A stretch of 64,000 nt of DNA, taken from NCBI GenBank assembly GCA_022826505.1, contig JAJDUQ010000009.1, positions 17,242 to 81,241 of the forward strand, in the 5' to 3' direction. Made by a program: the position numbers and the translations under genes. How positions within the stretch are numbered: position 1 is the first letter of the stretch; each line of letters begins with the position of its first letter. The notes beneath the pieces were generated by a model, which saw nothing but the letters and a program-made list of their open reading frames with translations, made no database searches and had not been told where the DNA came from. The DNA is from Gammaproteobacteria bacterium (GTDB taxonomy: Bacteria; Pseudomonadota; Gammaproteobacteria; HK1). Shown piece by piece: positions 38,182 through 46,461 of the stretch.

Positions 38182-38370
38182 ATGGCAGGCGCAAAAGTGA
38201 AGGTGCCCTATGAAGTCATGGCCGACCAGCACGCGATGTTGCAGACCATCGCCGAGCGATACTCCCTGCCGGATGCGTCGAAGGCGCTGCGCTGTCTGCT
38301 CGACTACGCCGCCACCGACGGCGACTGGGAGGAGATCTTCGCCAGGGTACGCTGCCGGCGTTGCGGCTGA
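38182..38370 (+). CDS. Small conserved-type protein with C-terminal CxxC
   Basis: A 62-aa protein, missed as a separate gene because the track extends the ORF upstream. It begins MAGAKVKVPYEVMADQHAMLQTIAERYSLPD, resembles a short helical DNA- or protein-binding unit, and ends RVRCRRCG. GAGGGG lies 8 nt before ATG 38182. I recall similar small proteins with the SKALRxLLDYA and RCxRCG motifs in other proteobacteria, function unknown. The CxxC could bind a metal as a dimer or be redox-active. Confidence 0.65.
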   Translation: MAGAKVKVPYEVMADQHAMLQTIAERYSLPDASKALRCLLDYAATDGDWEEIFARVRCRRCG

Positions 38371-38543
38371 GGTTCCGGGTCGGACTGCGGCTGCACCACG
38401 GCTCCGATTCGGATCCGCGTCACACTGCGTCGACAACCGCCCCCGGTACCCCACGCCTTGGCCATGAGGGGATGGCGGCAGTCGGAGTGACGCCACGCGA
38501 GAGGCCGGCCCGACCGGCGCCGACGGTGGTTCCGAGTCGACCC

Positions 38544-39503
38544 TCAACCGGCACCGAGCGGATCGCCCTCGTGCATCCCGGCGGTTTGCGCGGCGACGGT
38601 GGCGAGCTGGTCCTCGTCCCAGGCCTCCTCCTGCTGGAGTGCGAAGATCGAGGTATAGCCGCCGGACCAGTCCGGTGGCACCTGACACGGACGCGGGTCG
38701 TGCCGCGCGTAGCGGGCCGGCTTGCCGCGCACGCAGAGGCCCGAGTACGGGGTCCCGAGCGGATTGAACGTGTAGGGGAATGCGTCCGCCGAGGAAAAGG
38801 TATTCAGCAGGAGCGGCCGGCCGATATCCGCGGTATTGGGCTTCGAGCCGTGGATGGTGCGGCAGTTGTGTATGGTCACCGAGCCGGCGGGACCGGTGAG
38901 GTAAGCCGCGCGGTCGAGATCGACCCGTTCGAGATCCGCGTCCGAGATGCACCCGACCCACTGGTCCTTGTCGTTGTACTCGTCGAACAGCTCGCCCAGG
39001 TGGCTGCCGGGGATGACCCCGAGCGGCCCCTGCTCCGATCCGACGTCGTAGAGATAGGTTCCCACCGTCAGCGGGCTGTAGTTGGTGTGTGGCCAGAACT
39101 GGATGTCCTGGTGCCAGCGCACCTCCTCCCCGCCCTGCGCCCACTTGAAGTTGAGCTTCGAGTGGTGGAACTTGACGTCGGGACCGACGAGATCGGCAAC
39201 GACGTCCCCGATGATGGACTCCGACGCGAACGCCCAGTACCGCTCGTCGACGATCACCGGGCTGGAGAGCCGGCGCAGACGCGGCGCCTGCGCCGAGTGG
39301 CCCGGCTCCAGGTCGAACACCGCATCGGAGACCGAGACCGCCCGACTCCTGTCGATCCACTCGTCGGTGACGGCACGCATCCGTTCCACCCACTCGTCGG
39401 GGACGATCGACTCCAGCAGCAGATAGCCGTTCTCGAAGTAGAACTCCCGTTGCTCGTAGCTCAGCACCCGAGGGGGCTGGCTTCGCACTCGTTCGACATC
39501 CAC
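38544..39503 (-). CDS. Phytanoyl-CoA dioxygenase (PhyH) family protein A
   Basis: A 319-aa Fe(II)/2-oxoglutarate-dependent hydroxylase. Metal triad: the HxD motif in RWHQDIQFWPH and a distal His in HNCRTIHGSKPN, with the 2-OG-binding Arg (DIGRPLLLNTFSS) following. GTG 39503 is preferred over ATG 39602 because GAGGGAGAG precedes it at correct spacing. It is divergent from the TauD gene and clearly paralogous to the PhyH at 40650 (KFHHSKLNFK, WPHTNYSP, QGPLGVIPGSH shared). Substrates of bacterial PhyH enzymes range from osmolytes to natural products; not assignable here. Confidence 0.88.
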   Translation of the reverse strand: MDVERVRSQPPRVLSYEQREFYFENGYLLLESIVPDEWVERMRAVTDEWIDRSRAVSVSDAVFDLEPGHSAQAPRLRRLSSPVIVDERYWAFASESIIGDVVADLVGPDVKFHHSKLNFKWAQGGEEVRWHQDIQFWPHTNYSPLTVGTYLYDVGSEQGPLGVIPGSHLGELFDEYNDKDQWVGCISDADLERVDLDRAAYLTGPAGSVTIHNCRTIHGSKPNTADIGRPLLLNTFSSADAFPYTFNPLGTPYSGLCVRGKPARYARHDPRPCQVPPDWSGGYTSIFALQQEEAWDEDQLATVAAQTAGMHEGDPLGAG

Positions 39504-39680
39504 GGCGTACTCTCCCTCGCGCGTCTCGAACCGGCGGGTCGAATCGCCCGTCCCGCACCCCGGACCCCGCACGCGATCAGTGCCCGTGCATCCGGGTAGC
39601 ATATCAATTGTGTACCACCTGCACCGCCCCTAGAATGTTCGCCGACGACACCATCGAAGAACGACTCGGGGGAGCCGACC

Positions 39681-40559
39681 ATGTCCATGGCCGCACTCGC
39701 GCACGAAGGCATCACCGTCTCCAAGCTCCATCCTCACGTCGGAGCCGAGATCATCGGAGTCGATCTCCGCCACCCCCTCGACGAGATGAGCTTCGAGATC
39801 ATCCGCGAAGCGTGGAATCAGCACACGGTGCTCGTGCTGCGCGACCAGCGCATCGACGACGAGCAGCAGGTCGAGTTCGCGAGCCGGTTCGGTACGCTCG
39901 AAGAGACGACGTTCACCGTGGCGGCCGACAACCCCTACATCTACAAGCTCTCGAACGTCGACGACGAGGGGAACGTCCTCCCCGTCGGCTCGAAGAAGCG
40001 CCTGTTTCTCGACGTCAATGCCCGCTGGCACACCGACAGCTCGTTCCGGCCGATTCCCGCCCTGGGCTCGATACTTTCCGCACGCAAGGTGCCTGCGAAG
40101 GAGCATGGCGACACCGCGTTCGCATCGATGCGGGTCGGGTGGGAGACCCTGCCGGACGAGAGAAAGCGTGCGCTGGAAGGACTCGTGGCGGTCCACGACT
40201 ACAGCTACTCGGTCGGGCTGTTCGGCGACAAGCTGATCCCGAAGAGCGAGATGGACTCGGTTCCGCCGGTGCGCCATCCGCTCGTGCGCACCCATCCCCC
40301 GACCGGCCTCGGGAGCCTCTTCGTCAGCGGTCACATCGAACGCATCGATGGGATGCCCGTGGAGGAAGGCCGGGCCCTCGTGGCCGAACTCATCGAGTGG
40401 TGCACCCGACCCGAGTACGTCTACCGCCACCGCTGGCGTCAGCATGACCTGGTGATGTGGGACAACCGGTGCGCGCTGCATCGCGCGACCGCCATCCCCG
40501 CCACCGAGCCGCGTCTGATGCACCGCGCGACCATCGCCGGCGAGGGTCCCGTCGCCTAG
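39681..40559 (+). CDS. TauD/TfdA family dioxygenase
   Basis: A 292-aa Fe(II)/2-oxoglutarate dioxygenase. Seen: GAEIIGVDLRHPL at the start, the HxD ligands in RWHTDSSFRPIP near residue 115, and the distal His/Arg in MWDNRCALHRATAIP. Relatives act on taurine, 2,4-D, carnitine precursors or other carboxylates. GGGGGAG lies 8 nt upstream of ATG. It shares a 177-nt divergent promoter region with PhyH A and is followed by PhyH B in the same direction. Confidence 0.92.
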   Translation: MSMAALAHEGITVSKLHPHVGAEIIGVDLRHPLDEMSFEIIREAWNQHTVLVLRDQRIDDEQQVEFASRFGTLEETTFTVAADNPYIYKLSNVDDEGNVLPVGSKKRLFLDVNARWHTDSSFRPIPALGSILSARKVPAKEHGDTAFASMRVGWETLPDERKRALEGLVAVHDYSYSVGLFGDKLIPKSEMDSVPPVRHPLVRTHPPTGLGSLFVSGHIERIDGMPVEEGRALVAELIEWCTRPEYVYRHRWRQHDLVMWDNRCALHRATAIPATEPRLMHRATIAGEGPVA

Positions 40560-40649
40560 AGGTGCGGCGTCGACATCGTCACCGAATCGGGCGCATGCGA
40601 TTCCGCCGTCCGTCCTCGTCTCGTCAACTGTTGCGACTCCCGGCCAGCC

Positions 40650-41552
40650 ATGCACCCCGAAGACGTTCTCACCTGCCCCGCCGTACGCCTGAGCGACACC
40701 GAGCGCCGTTCCTACTTCACCAACGGCTATCTCGCACTGGGCGGCGCCATTTCCCGAAACTGGATCGCACGGTTGCGAGACGCCACCCGCGAGATTGTCG
40801 AGCGCAGCCGCGACGTCGTCGAGGACGACGGCGCCTACGTCCTCGAGGAAGGGCACTGCGCCGAGTCACCCCGGCTGCATCGACTGATGAGCCCCGAAGC
40901 GCATCACCCCGCGTTCTGGGAGTTCATCGCGAGCGAGGAGATGACCGCGCTCGCTGCCGACGTGGTCGGGCCGGACGTCAAGTTCCACCACGCCAAGCTC
41001 AACTTCAAGTCCGGCCGGGGAAGCCGGGGGTTCAGGTGGCATCAGGACATCCCCGCCTGGCCCCACACCGACTACAGCCCGGTCACCGTCGGGGTCTACA
41101 CCGAAGGTTGCAGCCCGGATCAGGGGCCGCTCGCGATGGTGCGCGGCTCCAACCACGGCGCCCTGTACACGCAATACGACCATCACGGCAACTACGCAGT
41201 GTCCTGTCGCGAGGAGGACATCGAGTGGGTGCGCGACGACATGGTCGACGCGCCGACCGGAGGCCCGGGTACCGTGGTGCTGCTGCACTGCCGAACCATC
41301 CACGGCTCGCGCACCAACCGCTCCGACGCTCCACGACCGCTGTTGCTCGCGGTGTACTCGAGCGCCGACTCCTTCGCCTACACCTCGGCCCCCATCGACG
41401 GACCGTATCGGGGCACCGTCGTGCGCGGTCAGCCGGCACGCTACGCCTCCTTCGACACCCGCCCGTGCGAACTGCCCCCCGACTGGGCGCGTGCCGGCTA
41501 CGCCGGACCGTGGGAGCTGCAGAAGAACGCCGCGGCCACTGGCGGCAACTGA
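40650..41552 (+). CDS. Phytanoyl-CoA dioxygenase (PhyH) family protein B
   Basis: A 300-aa PhyH-type Fe(II)/2-oxoglutarate dioxygenase and paralogue of PhyH A. Seen: FRWHQDIPAWPHTDYSPVTVG with the HxD pair, HCRTIHGSRTNRSDAPRPLLL with distal His and 2-OG Arg, and the same C-terminal RYASFDTRPCELPPDW pattern as PhyH A (RYARHDPRPCQVPPDW). It is 90 nt downstream of the TauD gene. The Shine-Dalgarno is weak; an earlier start is not evident. Confidence 0.88.
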   Translation: MHPEDVLTCPAVRLSDTERRSYFTNGYLALGGAISRNWIARLRDATREIVERSRDVVEDDGAYVLEEGHCAESPRLHRLMSPEAHHPAFWEFIASEEMTALAADVVGPDVKFHHAKLNFKSGRGSRGFRWHQDIPAWPHTDYSPVTVGVYTEGCSPDQGPLAMVRGSNHGALYTQYDHHGNYAVSCREEDIEWVRDDMVDAPTGGPGTVVLLHCRTIHGSRTNRSDAPRPLLLAVYSSADSFAYTSAPIDGPYRGTVVRGQPARYASFDTRPCELPPDWARAGYAGPWELQKNAAATGGN

Positions 41553-41966
41553 CGGCCACAGCGATCATCGGGAGTCGCCCACCGGGCACCGCGGGACGAA
41601 ATCACCAGGCCGGGCAAGTCTCGCACTTTCAATCGACCGTGCGCACCGACCAGCCGAGTCAGTCGTGCACGATCACGCCCCGGGCGTTCACTCCCCTCTC
41701 CAGTGAGAACGGTTCGGTTTCTCGACACCACGGCTGGCCGACCGCTCGGGCCGCGCGTTCGAACCGCTTGTTCTCGATCGCGCGAACATGTGGGCACATG
41801 ACGCGAGGGTACGGGCAAGGTGGTGGGCAACGCGCCGGCGGAGCAGGACTCCGGAATGTGCGAATCGGGCCGGTCCGGCTCGGGCACGGAATCCGGCGAC
41901 GTCGCGTTGCCAGCGATTCGGACTCGAAATAGGATGCACCTCGAGCGTTGCCACGGGAGACGACCG
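41553..41966. other. Intergenic region, 414 nt
   Basis: Between two PhyH genes. Short GC-rich ORFs exist on both strands, but none has a ribosome-binding site and family resemblance together. It may contain a decayed gene; nothing specific can be claimed. Confidence 0.5.
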
Positions 41967-42833
41967 ATGACGAAGCGGCTCGATGAGACCGCGATCCGCA
42001 ACTACCGAGACGCCGGGTTCCACTCGCCGCTCGGGGTGCTGTCGGGCGCCGAGGCGCAAGCGATTCGCAATGCACTGGAAGCGGTGGAGGCGGAACAGGG
42101 CCCGGTGTTCAGCGAGAACCGCACCCGGGCCGGTGCCGCGTTCCAGGGCTCGTACCGCTACAAGAGCCATCTGCTGTTCAAGTGGCTCGCGGACGTCATT
42201 CGACACCCTGCCATCCTGGACGCGGTCGAGGATCTGATCGGCCCCGACATCCTGTGCTGGACCACCCACTGGTTCGTCAAGGAGGCGCGCTCGCCGCAGT
42301 ACGTGTCGTGGCACCAGGACAGCAACTACTGGGGCGTCGAGACCGACGACCTGGTGAGCGTGTGGCTCGCGGTGTCGGAGTCGACGGTGGAGAGCGGCTG
42401 CGTGCGCCTTCTTCCCGGCAGTCACAAGACGCCGGCGATGGAGCACGTCGACACCTGGGCCGAGCACAACATGCTCACCCGGGGACAGACCATCGAGGGG
42501 GTGGACGAATCGCTGGCTGTCGATCTGGAACTCGCCCCGGGCGAGGTGGCGCTCTTCGACTATCGCCTCGCACACGCGTCGCATCCCAACCGCAGCGGCG
42601 ATCGCCGCATCGGTATCGGTCTGCGCTACATTCCGCCAACCGCACGCCAGGTCCGGCACGAGTGGGACTCCGCGACACTGGTACGCGGGACCGACAGGTA
42701 CGGCCATTTCGAGCTGGAACCCGTTCCGGCGCGGGATTTCGACCCGGTCGCGGTCGAGATGTATCGCCGCAGCGACGAAGCCCAGCGCGGTGTGTACTAC
42801 CAGGGGGCGGAGGTTGGCGGAGCGGCGGGGTAG
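41967..42833 (+). CDS. Phytanoyl-CoA dioxygenase (PhyH) family protein C
   Basis: A 288-aa dioxygenase more distant from PhyH A/B. Seen: YVSWHQDSNYWG with the HxD ligands, CVRLLPGSHKTP, and distal His/2-OG Arg region RLAHASHPNRSGDRRIGIGLRYIPP. This last pattern is closer to PhyH enzymes of secondary metabolism and of quaternary-ammonium metabolism. GGGAGA lies 7 nt before ATG 41967; the ORF upstream to 41820 is not needed. Confidence 0.9.
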   Translation: MTKRLDETAIRNYRDAGFHSPLGVLSGAEAQAIRNALEAVEAEQGPVFSENRTRAGAAFQGSYRYKSHLLFKWLADVIRHPAILDAVEDLIGPDILCWTTHWFVKEARSPQYVSWHQDSNYWGVETDDLVSVWLAVSESTVESGCVRLLPGSHKTPAMEHVDTWAEHNMLTRGQTIEGVDESLAVDLELAPGEVALFDYRLAHASHPNRSGDRRIGIGLRYIPPTARQVRHEWDSATLVRGTDRYGHFELEPVPARDFDPVAVEMYRRSDEAQRGVYYQGAEVGGAAG

Positions 42834-43143
42834 TGGACTCGACGGGTCGCGCGAGACATCCGCGCAATCGGCACCACGGTGCCCCGAAGGGATCGACTCG
42901 CCCGAATCCATGCGACGGATCGCGCCACCACTTGCGCGTCATCGGCGAACGGGTGCGCGAGAGACATGTGCTCGAGAATCAACGAATCCCCGGTCTTGCG
43001 GGCATGACCGGACTTGCATTGGAGGTGCCTCGCCCTCCAGGCTCGCGCCCCCCGAAATCGGGGAACGAGAAACCGTGCCGCCTTGACCGAACTCGAACGG
43101 GCGGTAACTTCGCAGGACTCCAGATGCGTGTTCGGAGCGACTC
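42834..43143. other. Intergenic region, 310 nt, upstream of selenoprotein gene
   Basis: Two short stem-loops are visible close to the selenoprotein start: GGAGG-(8 nt)-CCTCC (43021-43038) and CCCCGA-AA-TCGGGG (43050-43063). They may belong to the leader of the downstream gene. No ORF is convincing. Confidence 0.45.
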
Positions 43144-44316
43144 ATGGTCCGTCTGACAGATCTTCACCCCGACGATCGAGCGCACCTCGCCGGCAAGCAT
43201 CTCCCGCGGTTCGACCCGCCGGCGTACACCGCGGCCCTGCCGCTCGCACGGTCACGGTTCGCGCTCGTCACCACCGCCGGCCTCCACGTGCGCGGCGATC
43301 GCCTGTTCGACATCACGAGCGCCGAGTACCGCACCATCGGACGCGAGACCGCGGGCGGCGACATCGTCATGAGCCATGCGTCGGTCAACTTCGACCGAAC
43401 CGCATTCGCAGAAGACGTCAATGTCGTGTTTCCCATCGATCGATTTCGCGAGCTGGAGGCATCCGGGGCGATCGGTTCGATGGCGGACCTCCACTACTCG
43501 TTCATGGGTGCCTATCTGGAGCCGGCCGACTACGCGCCGAGCGCCCGCGAACTCGCTTCGCTGCTGCGCGGCGATGGCGTCGATTCGGTCTTCCTCACCC
43601 CGGTGTGACCGAACTGCACGCGCGCCGTGAGCGCGCTGTCGCACTTTCTGGAAACCGAAGGACTGTCGACCACCGGCATCAGCCTCGTGCGCCATCACAC
43701 CGAGGAGATGGCCCCGCCACGCGCGCTCTGGGTGCCATTCCCACTCGGCCGACCACTCGGCGCGGCCGGCGACGCGGCGTTTCAGCACCGGGTCATCGCC
43801 GCCGCGCTCGCACTTCTCGGCAGGACCGAGGGACCGGTGCTCGAAGACTACGCGGAGCCGGCGCCGGACGTTGGCTCGAACGAGCCATGGTCCTGCCCCG
43901 TTCGGTTTGCGCGTGTGACGGACGAGACCGACATCGGCGCCGCGGCTCGGGCCGAACTTGCCGGACTCGTCACGTGGCACGACCTCGCGACTCGGCGACG
44001 CGGCCGAACCATGGCCGACACGTCCGGCCTGACAATCGAGCAGTGCCTCGAGCTGGTCGTCGACGTGTGCGAGTCGGGCCGAACGGATGACGTCCGCACG
44101 CTCAAGGCGGCGGTCGACGATCTCGAGACGTACTACCGCGAAGCGGTCACCGCCAGACCGGGAACTCCGCCGCTCGGAGCCGTCGACACGATTCTCTGGA
44201 ATGATTCAGCACTCGGTCGACTCCTGCGGCACCTCGGCGCTCGTGGTGCGAGGAGCGACGATTCGGCCTTGAGGTTCTTCACGAGCAACGGGCTGGTCCC
44301 GAGGCAGTTCCGGTAG
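43144..44316 (+). CDS. Selenoprotein, GrdB/PrdB-like (glycine/betaine/proline reductase selenoprotein B family), Sec at UGA 43606
   Basis: The track lists two ORFs, 43144-43608 and 43627-44316. They are in the same frame and separated only by UGA 43606-43608 plus six sense codons. Read-through gives 390 aa with Sec at residue 155: GDGVDSVFLTPV-U-PNCTRAVSALSHFLE. This matches the UxxC (or CxxC) redox motif of the proteobacterial selenoprotein-B-like family, as do LVTTAGLHVRGDRLF, SHASVNFDRTAF, VVFPIDRFRELEASGAIGS and HYSFMGA before it and RALWVPFPLGRPLG after it. A SECIS-like hairpin follows. GGAG lies upstream of ATG. Function in these bacteria is not established; it is a probable thiol/selenol oxidoreductase. 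Confidence 0.88.
43606..43642 (+). promoter_or_regulatory. UGA(Sec) codon with bacterial SECIS-like hairpin
   Basis: After UGA 43606-43608 come 11 nt, then GCGCGC-CGTGA-GCGCGC (43620-43636), a perfect 6-bp stem with a 5-nt loop containing GU. A bulged U (43637) followed by GU can pair with AC below the stem. An 11-nt spacing to the upper stem, a GU-containing loop and a bulged U are the features known to matter for SelB recognition in E. coli fdhF. Confidence 0.7.
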
Positions 44317-44431
44317 CGCGGACTCGAACCTTCGGCAAGGCAGAAGACGCACCGCCCGCGCCCGATGCGCACGGTTGATGTCTATACTCCGCAGCGTCGG
44401 GCCGGGTCGGCCCATGCGTTCGGAGACTGTG

Positions 44432-46150
44432 ATGTCGGTCGTGCCCGTCACCCGTGGTCATCAGCATGTCGTCAGCGCGGGCCATGAACTCGCGGCGCTC
44501 GCCGCGTTCGAGGCCCTGGACAACGGCGGCAACGCCATCGACGCAGGCGTCGCCGCAATCCTGACCCTGGGGGTAGTGTACAGCGATCAGGTGAGCATCG
44601 CCGGGGTGGCCCCGATGATCATTCGCCTCGCGGAGACGGGCGAGGTGGTCACGATTGCCGGCGTCGGGGGCTGGCCGCGCGCGCTCGATCCCGATGCGTA
44701 CATCGCGCGCCACCAGGGCGTCATCCCGCTCGGGTTGCGGCGCACCGTGGTGCCGGCGGCCCCCGATGCGTGCCTCCAGGCACTGGAGCGATGGGGCACG
44801 ATGGCGTTCCGCGACGTCGCGGCGCGCGCAGTGCGCTACGCATCCGGAGGCTTCGCCCGCCACCCGGTCATGCTCGACTACGTGCGCCGGTACGCCGACG
44901 ACATGCGGCACTGGCCGCAAAACGTCGATATCTGGATGCCGAACGGCGAGGTGCCGGCACCCGGCGACAAGCTCGTCCAGGCCGACCTCGGCCGCGCCCT
45001 GCAATTCCTCTGCGACGAGGAACGCGCGGCCGGTGGCGACCGCATGGCCGGACTCGCGGCGGTGCGTCGGGCGTTCTACCGGGGCGACATCGCAAGCCGG
45101 ATCCTTGCGCATCAGAGGGAACACGACGGTCTGCTCGCGGCCGAGGACCTGGAATCGTTCCGATGCCGGGTCGTGCCCTCGGTGGCGCGCCGCTTCCGCT
45201 TCGACGGCGAGGAGGTGGAGGTCCATACCTGCGGCGCGTGGTGTCAGGGTCCGTTCCTGCTCGAAGCGCTCTCGATCGCGGAAGCAGCCGGCGTTCGAGA
45301 CCTCGAGTACGGATCGGATGCCTATCTCCATGCGATTGCCGAAACTCTCAAACTCACGTTCGCCGATCGGGAAGGCTACCTCGGCGACCCGGACTTCGTG
45401 GACGTGCCGCTCGATACGCTCGTCGGCGCGGCGTACGCCGCCGAGCGGCAAAGGGCAATCGACCCGTGGAACGCGTCTCCGGGGATGCCGCTTCCCGGCC
45501 GCATCCCCGGCCATGCCGCATACGTGCCCGCGATTGCCGGGGCCGAGGAGCCGCTCGGGCCTCCGCCCGATACGTCCATCGTCTGCGTCATCGACGGCGA
45601 GGGAAACGGGCTCTGCTCCACCCCGTCGGACACGGCCTGGGATACCCCGGTGGTACCGGAAACCGGATTCGCGGTGTCGTCGCGCGGTGCCCAGTCGTGG
45701 GCGGTGCACGGCCACCCGTCCTGCGTCGCACCCGGCAAGCGTCCGCGCCTCACCCCCAACCCCTGCTTCGTCCTGTCTCCGGGGAACTGGATCATGCCGT
45801 TCGGTACCCCCGGCGGAGACACCCAGATTCAGGCGAACCTGCAGTCGCTCCTGAACCACCTGGCCTTCGGCATGGACCTCCAGGACGCGGTCGAGGCGCC
45901 GCGCCTGGTGACCCACAGCCATCCCGACACCTTCGCGCCCCACACCGCCCGTCCCGGACTGGTGACCCTCGAAGGACGGATCGACGCGTCGACATGCGAC
46001 CGGCTTGCCGCGCGTGGACACCGCATCGAACGTCTCGACGACTGGACGCACTGGACAGGCGGGGTGTGTGCGGTCCGCAAGGACCTGGGGACCGGTGAGA
46101 TCGAAGCGGCGGCGGACCCCAGACGCTGGAGCCGTGCGATGGGCTGGTGA
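44432..46150 (+). CDS. Gamma-glutamyltransferase family protein
   Basis: A 572-aa N-terminal-nucleophile hydrolase resembling gamma-glutamyltranspeptidase, which self-cleaves into two subunits and transfers or hydrolyses gamma-glutamyl groups. Seen: HELAALAAFEALDNGGNAIDAGVAA, the nucleophile Thr-381 in PPDTSIVCVIDGEGNG, and the PFGTPGGDTQIQANLQ oxyanion-region motif. No signal peptide is apparent, so it may be cytoplasmic, as in paralogous amidases of this superfamily. ATG 44432 has GGAG 8 nt upstream. TATACT at 44383-44388 could be its -10. It directly follows the selenoprotein gene in the same direction. Confidence 0.87.
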   Translation: MSVVPVTRGHQHVVSAGHELAALAAFEALDNGGNAIDAGVAAILTLGVVYSDQVSIAGVAPMIIRLAETGEVVTIAGVGGWPRALDPDAYIARHQGVIPLGLRRTVVPAAPDACLQALERWGTMAFRDVAARAVRYASGGFARHPVMLDYVRRYADDMRHWPQNVDIWMPNGEVPAPGDKLVQADLGRALQFLCDEERAAGGDRMAGLAAVRRAFYRGDIASRILAHQREHDGLLAAEDLESFRCRVVPSVARRFRFDGEEVEVHTCGAWCQGPFLLEALSIAEAAGVRDLEYGSDAYLHAIAETLKLTFADREGYLGDPDFVDVPLDTLVGAAYAAERQRAIDPWNASPGMPLPGRIPGHAAYVPAIAGAEEPLGPPPDTSIVCVIDGEGNGLCSTPSDTAWDTPVVPETGFAVSSRGAQSWAVHGHPSCVAPGKRPRLTPNPCFVLSPGNWIMPFGTPGGDTQIQANLQSLLNHLAFGMDLQDAVEAPRLVTHSHPDTFAPHTARPGLVTLEGRIDASTCDRLAARGHRIERLDDWTHWTGGVCAVRKDLGTGEIEAAADPRRWSRAMGW

Positions 46151-46461
46151 CGCGGTCGCGTCACCTCCAGGCGTATCTTCGCGCATCCATTTGGAAACAG
46201 CCGTGGGAGATTCCCGGGCAGTTCCAGAACCCGAACACGAAGCCGCTGGACGCTGCTTCGCGGGCGGAATTCGCGTATGGTCCCCGTCGGGACCGCGCCG
46301 CGGCGGCGCGTGATGCCACGGAGACGAATTCTACTCGAGTCGTGACATCCGGACGCCGGCCCACGCGGGACATTGGGACGAAGATGAAGGCGTGCGCCGG
46401 ACCGGCGATGTGATGCCTGGCGGCCGGTCCGGTCCGTGCTTCCGCATTGGAGGAGTGAGAC
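46151..46461. other. Intergenic region, 311 nt
   Basis: Between the gamma-glutamyltransferase and PPK2. Slightly AT-richer patches occur around 46180-46210 and 46320-46340. No gene or strong signal was identified. Confidence 0.5.

Noticed and set aside
44300-44345. tRNA-like GGACTCGAACC string after the selenoprotein
   Set aside because: Flanking bases do not form a T stem or an acceptor stem; no tRNA on either strand.
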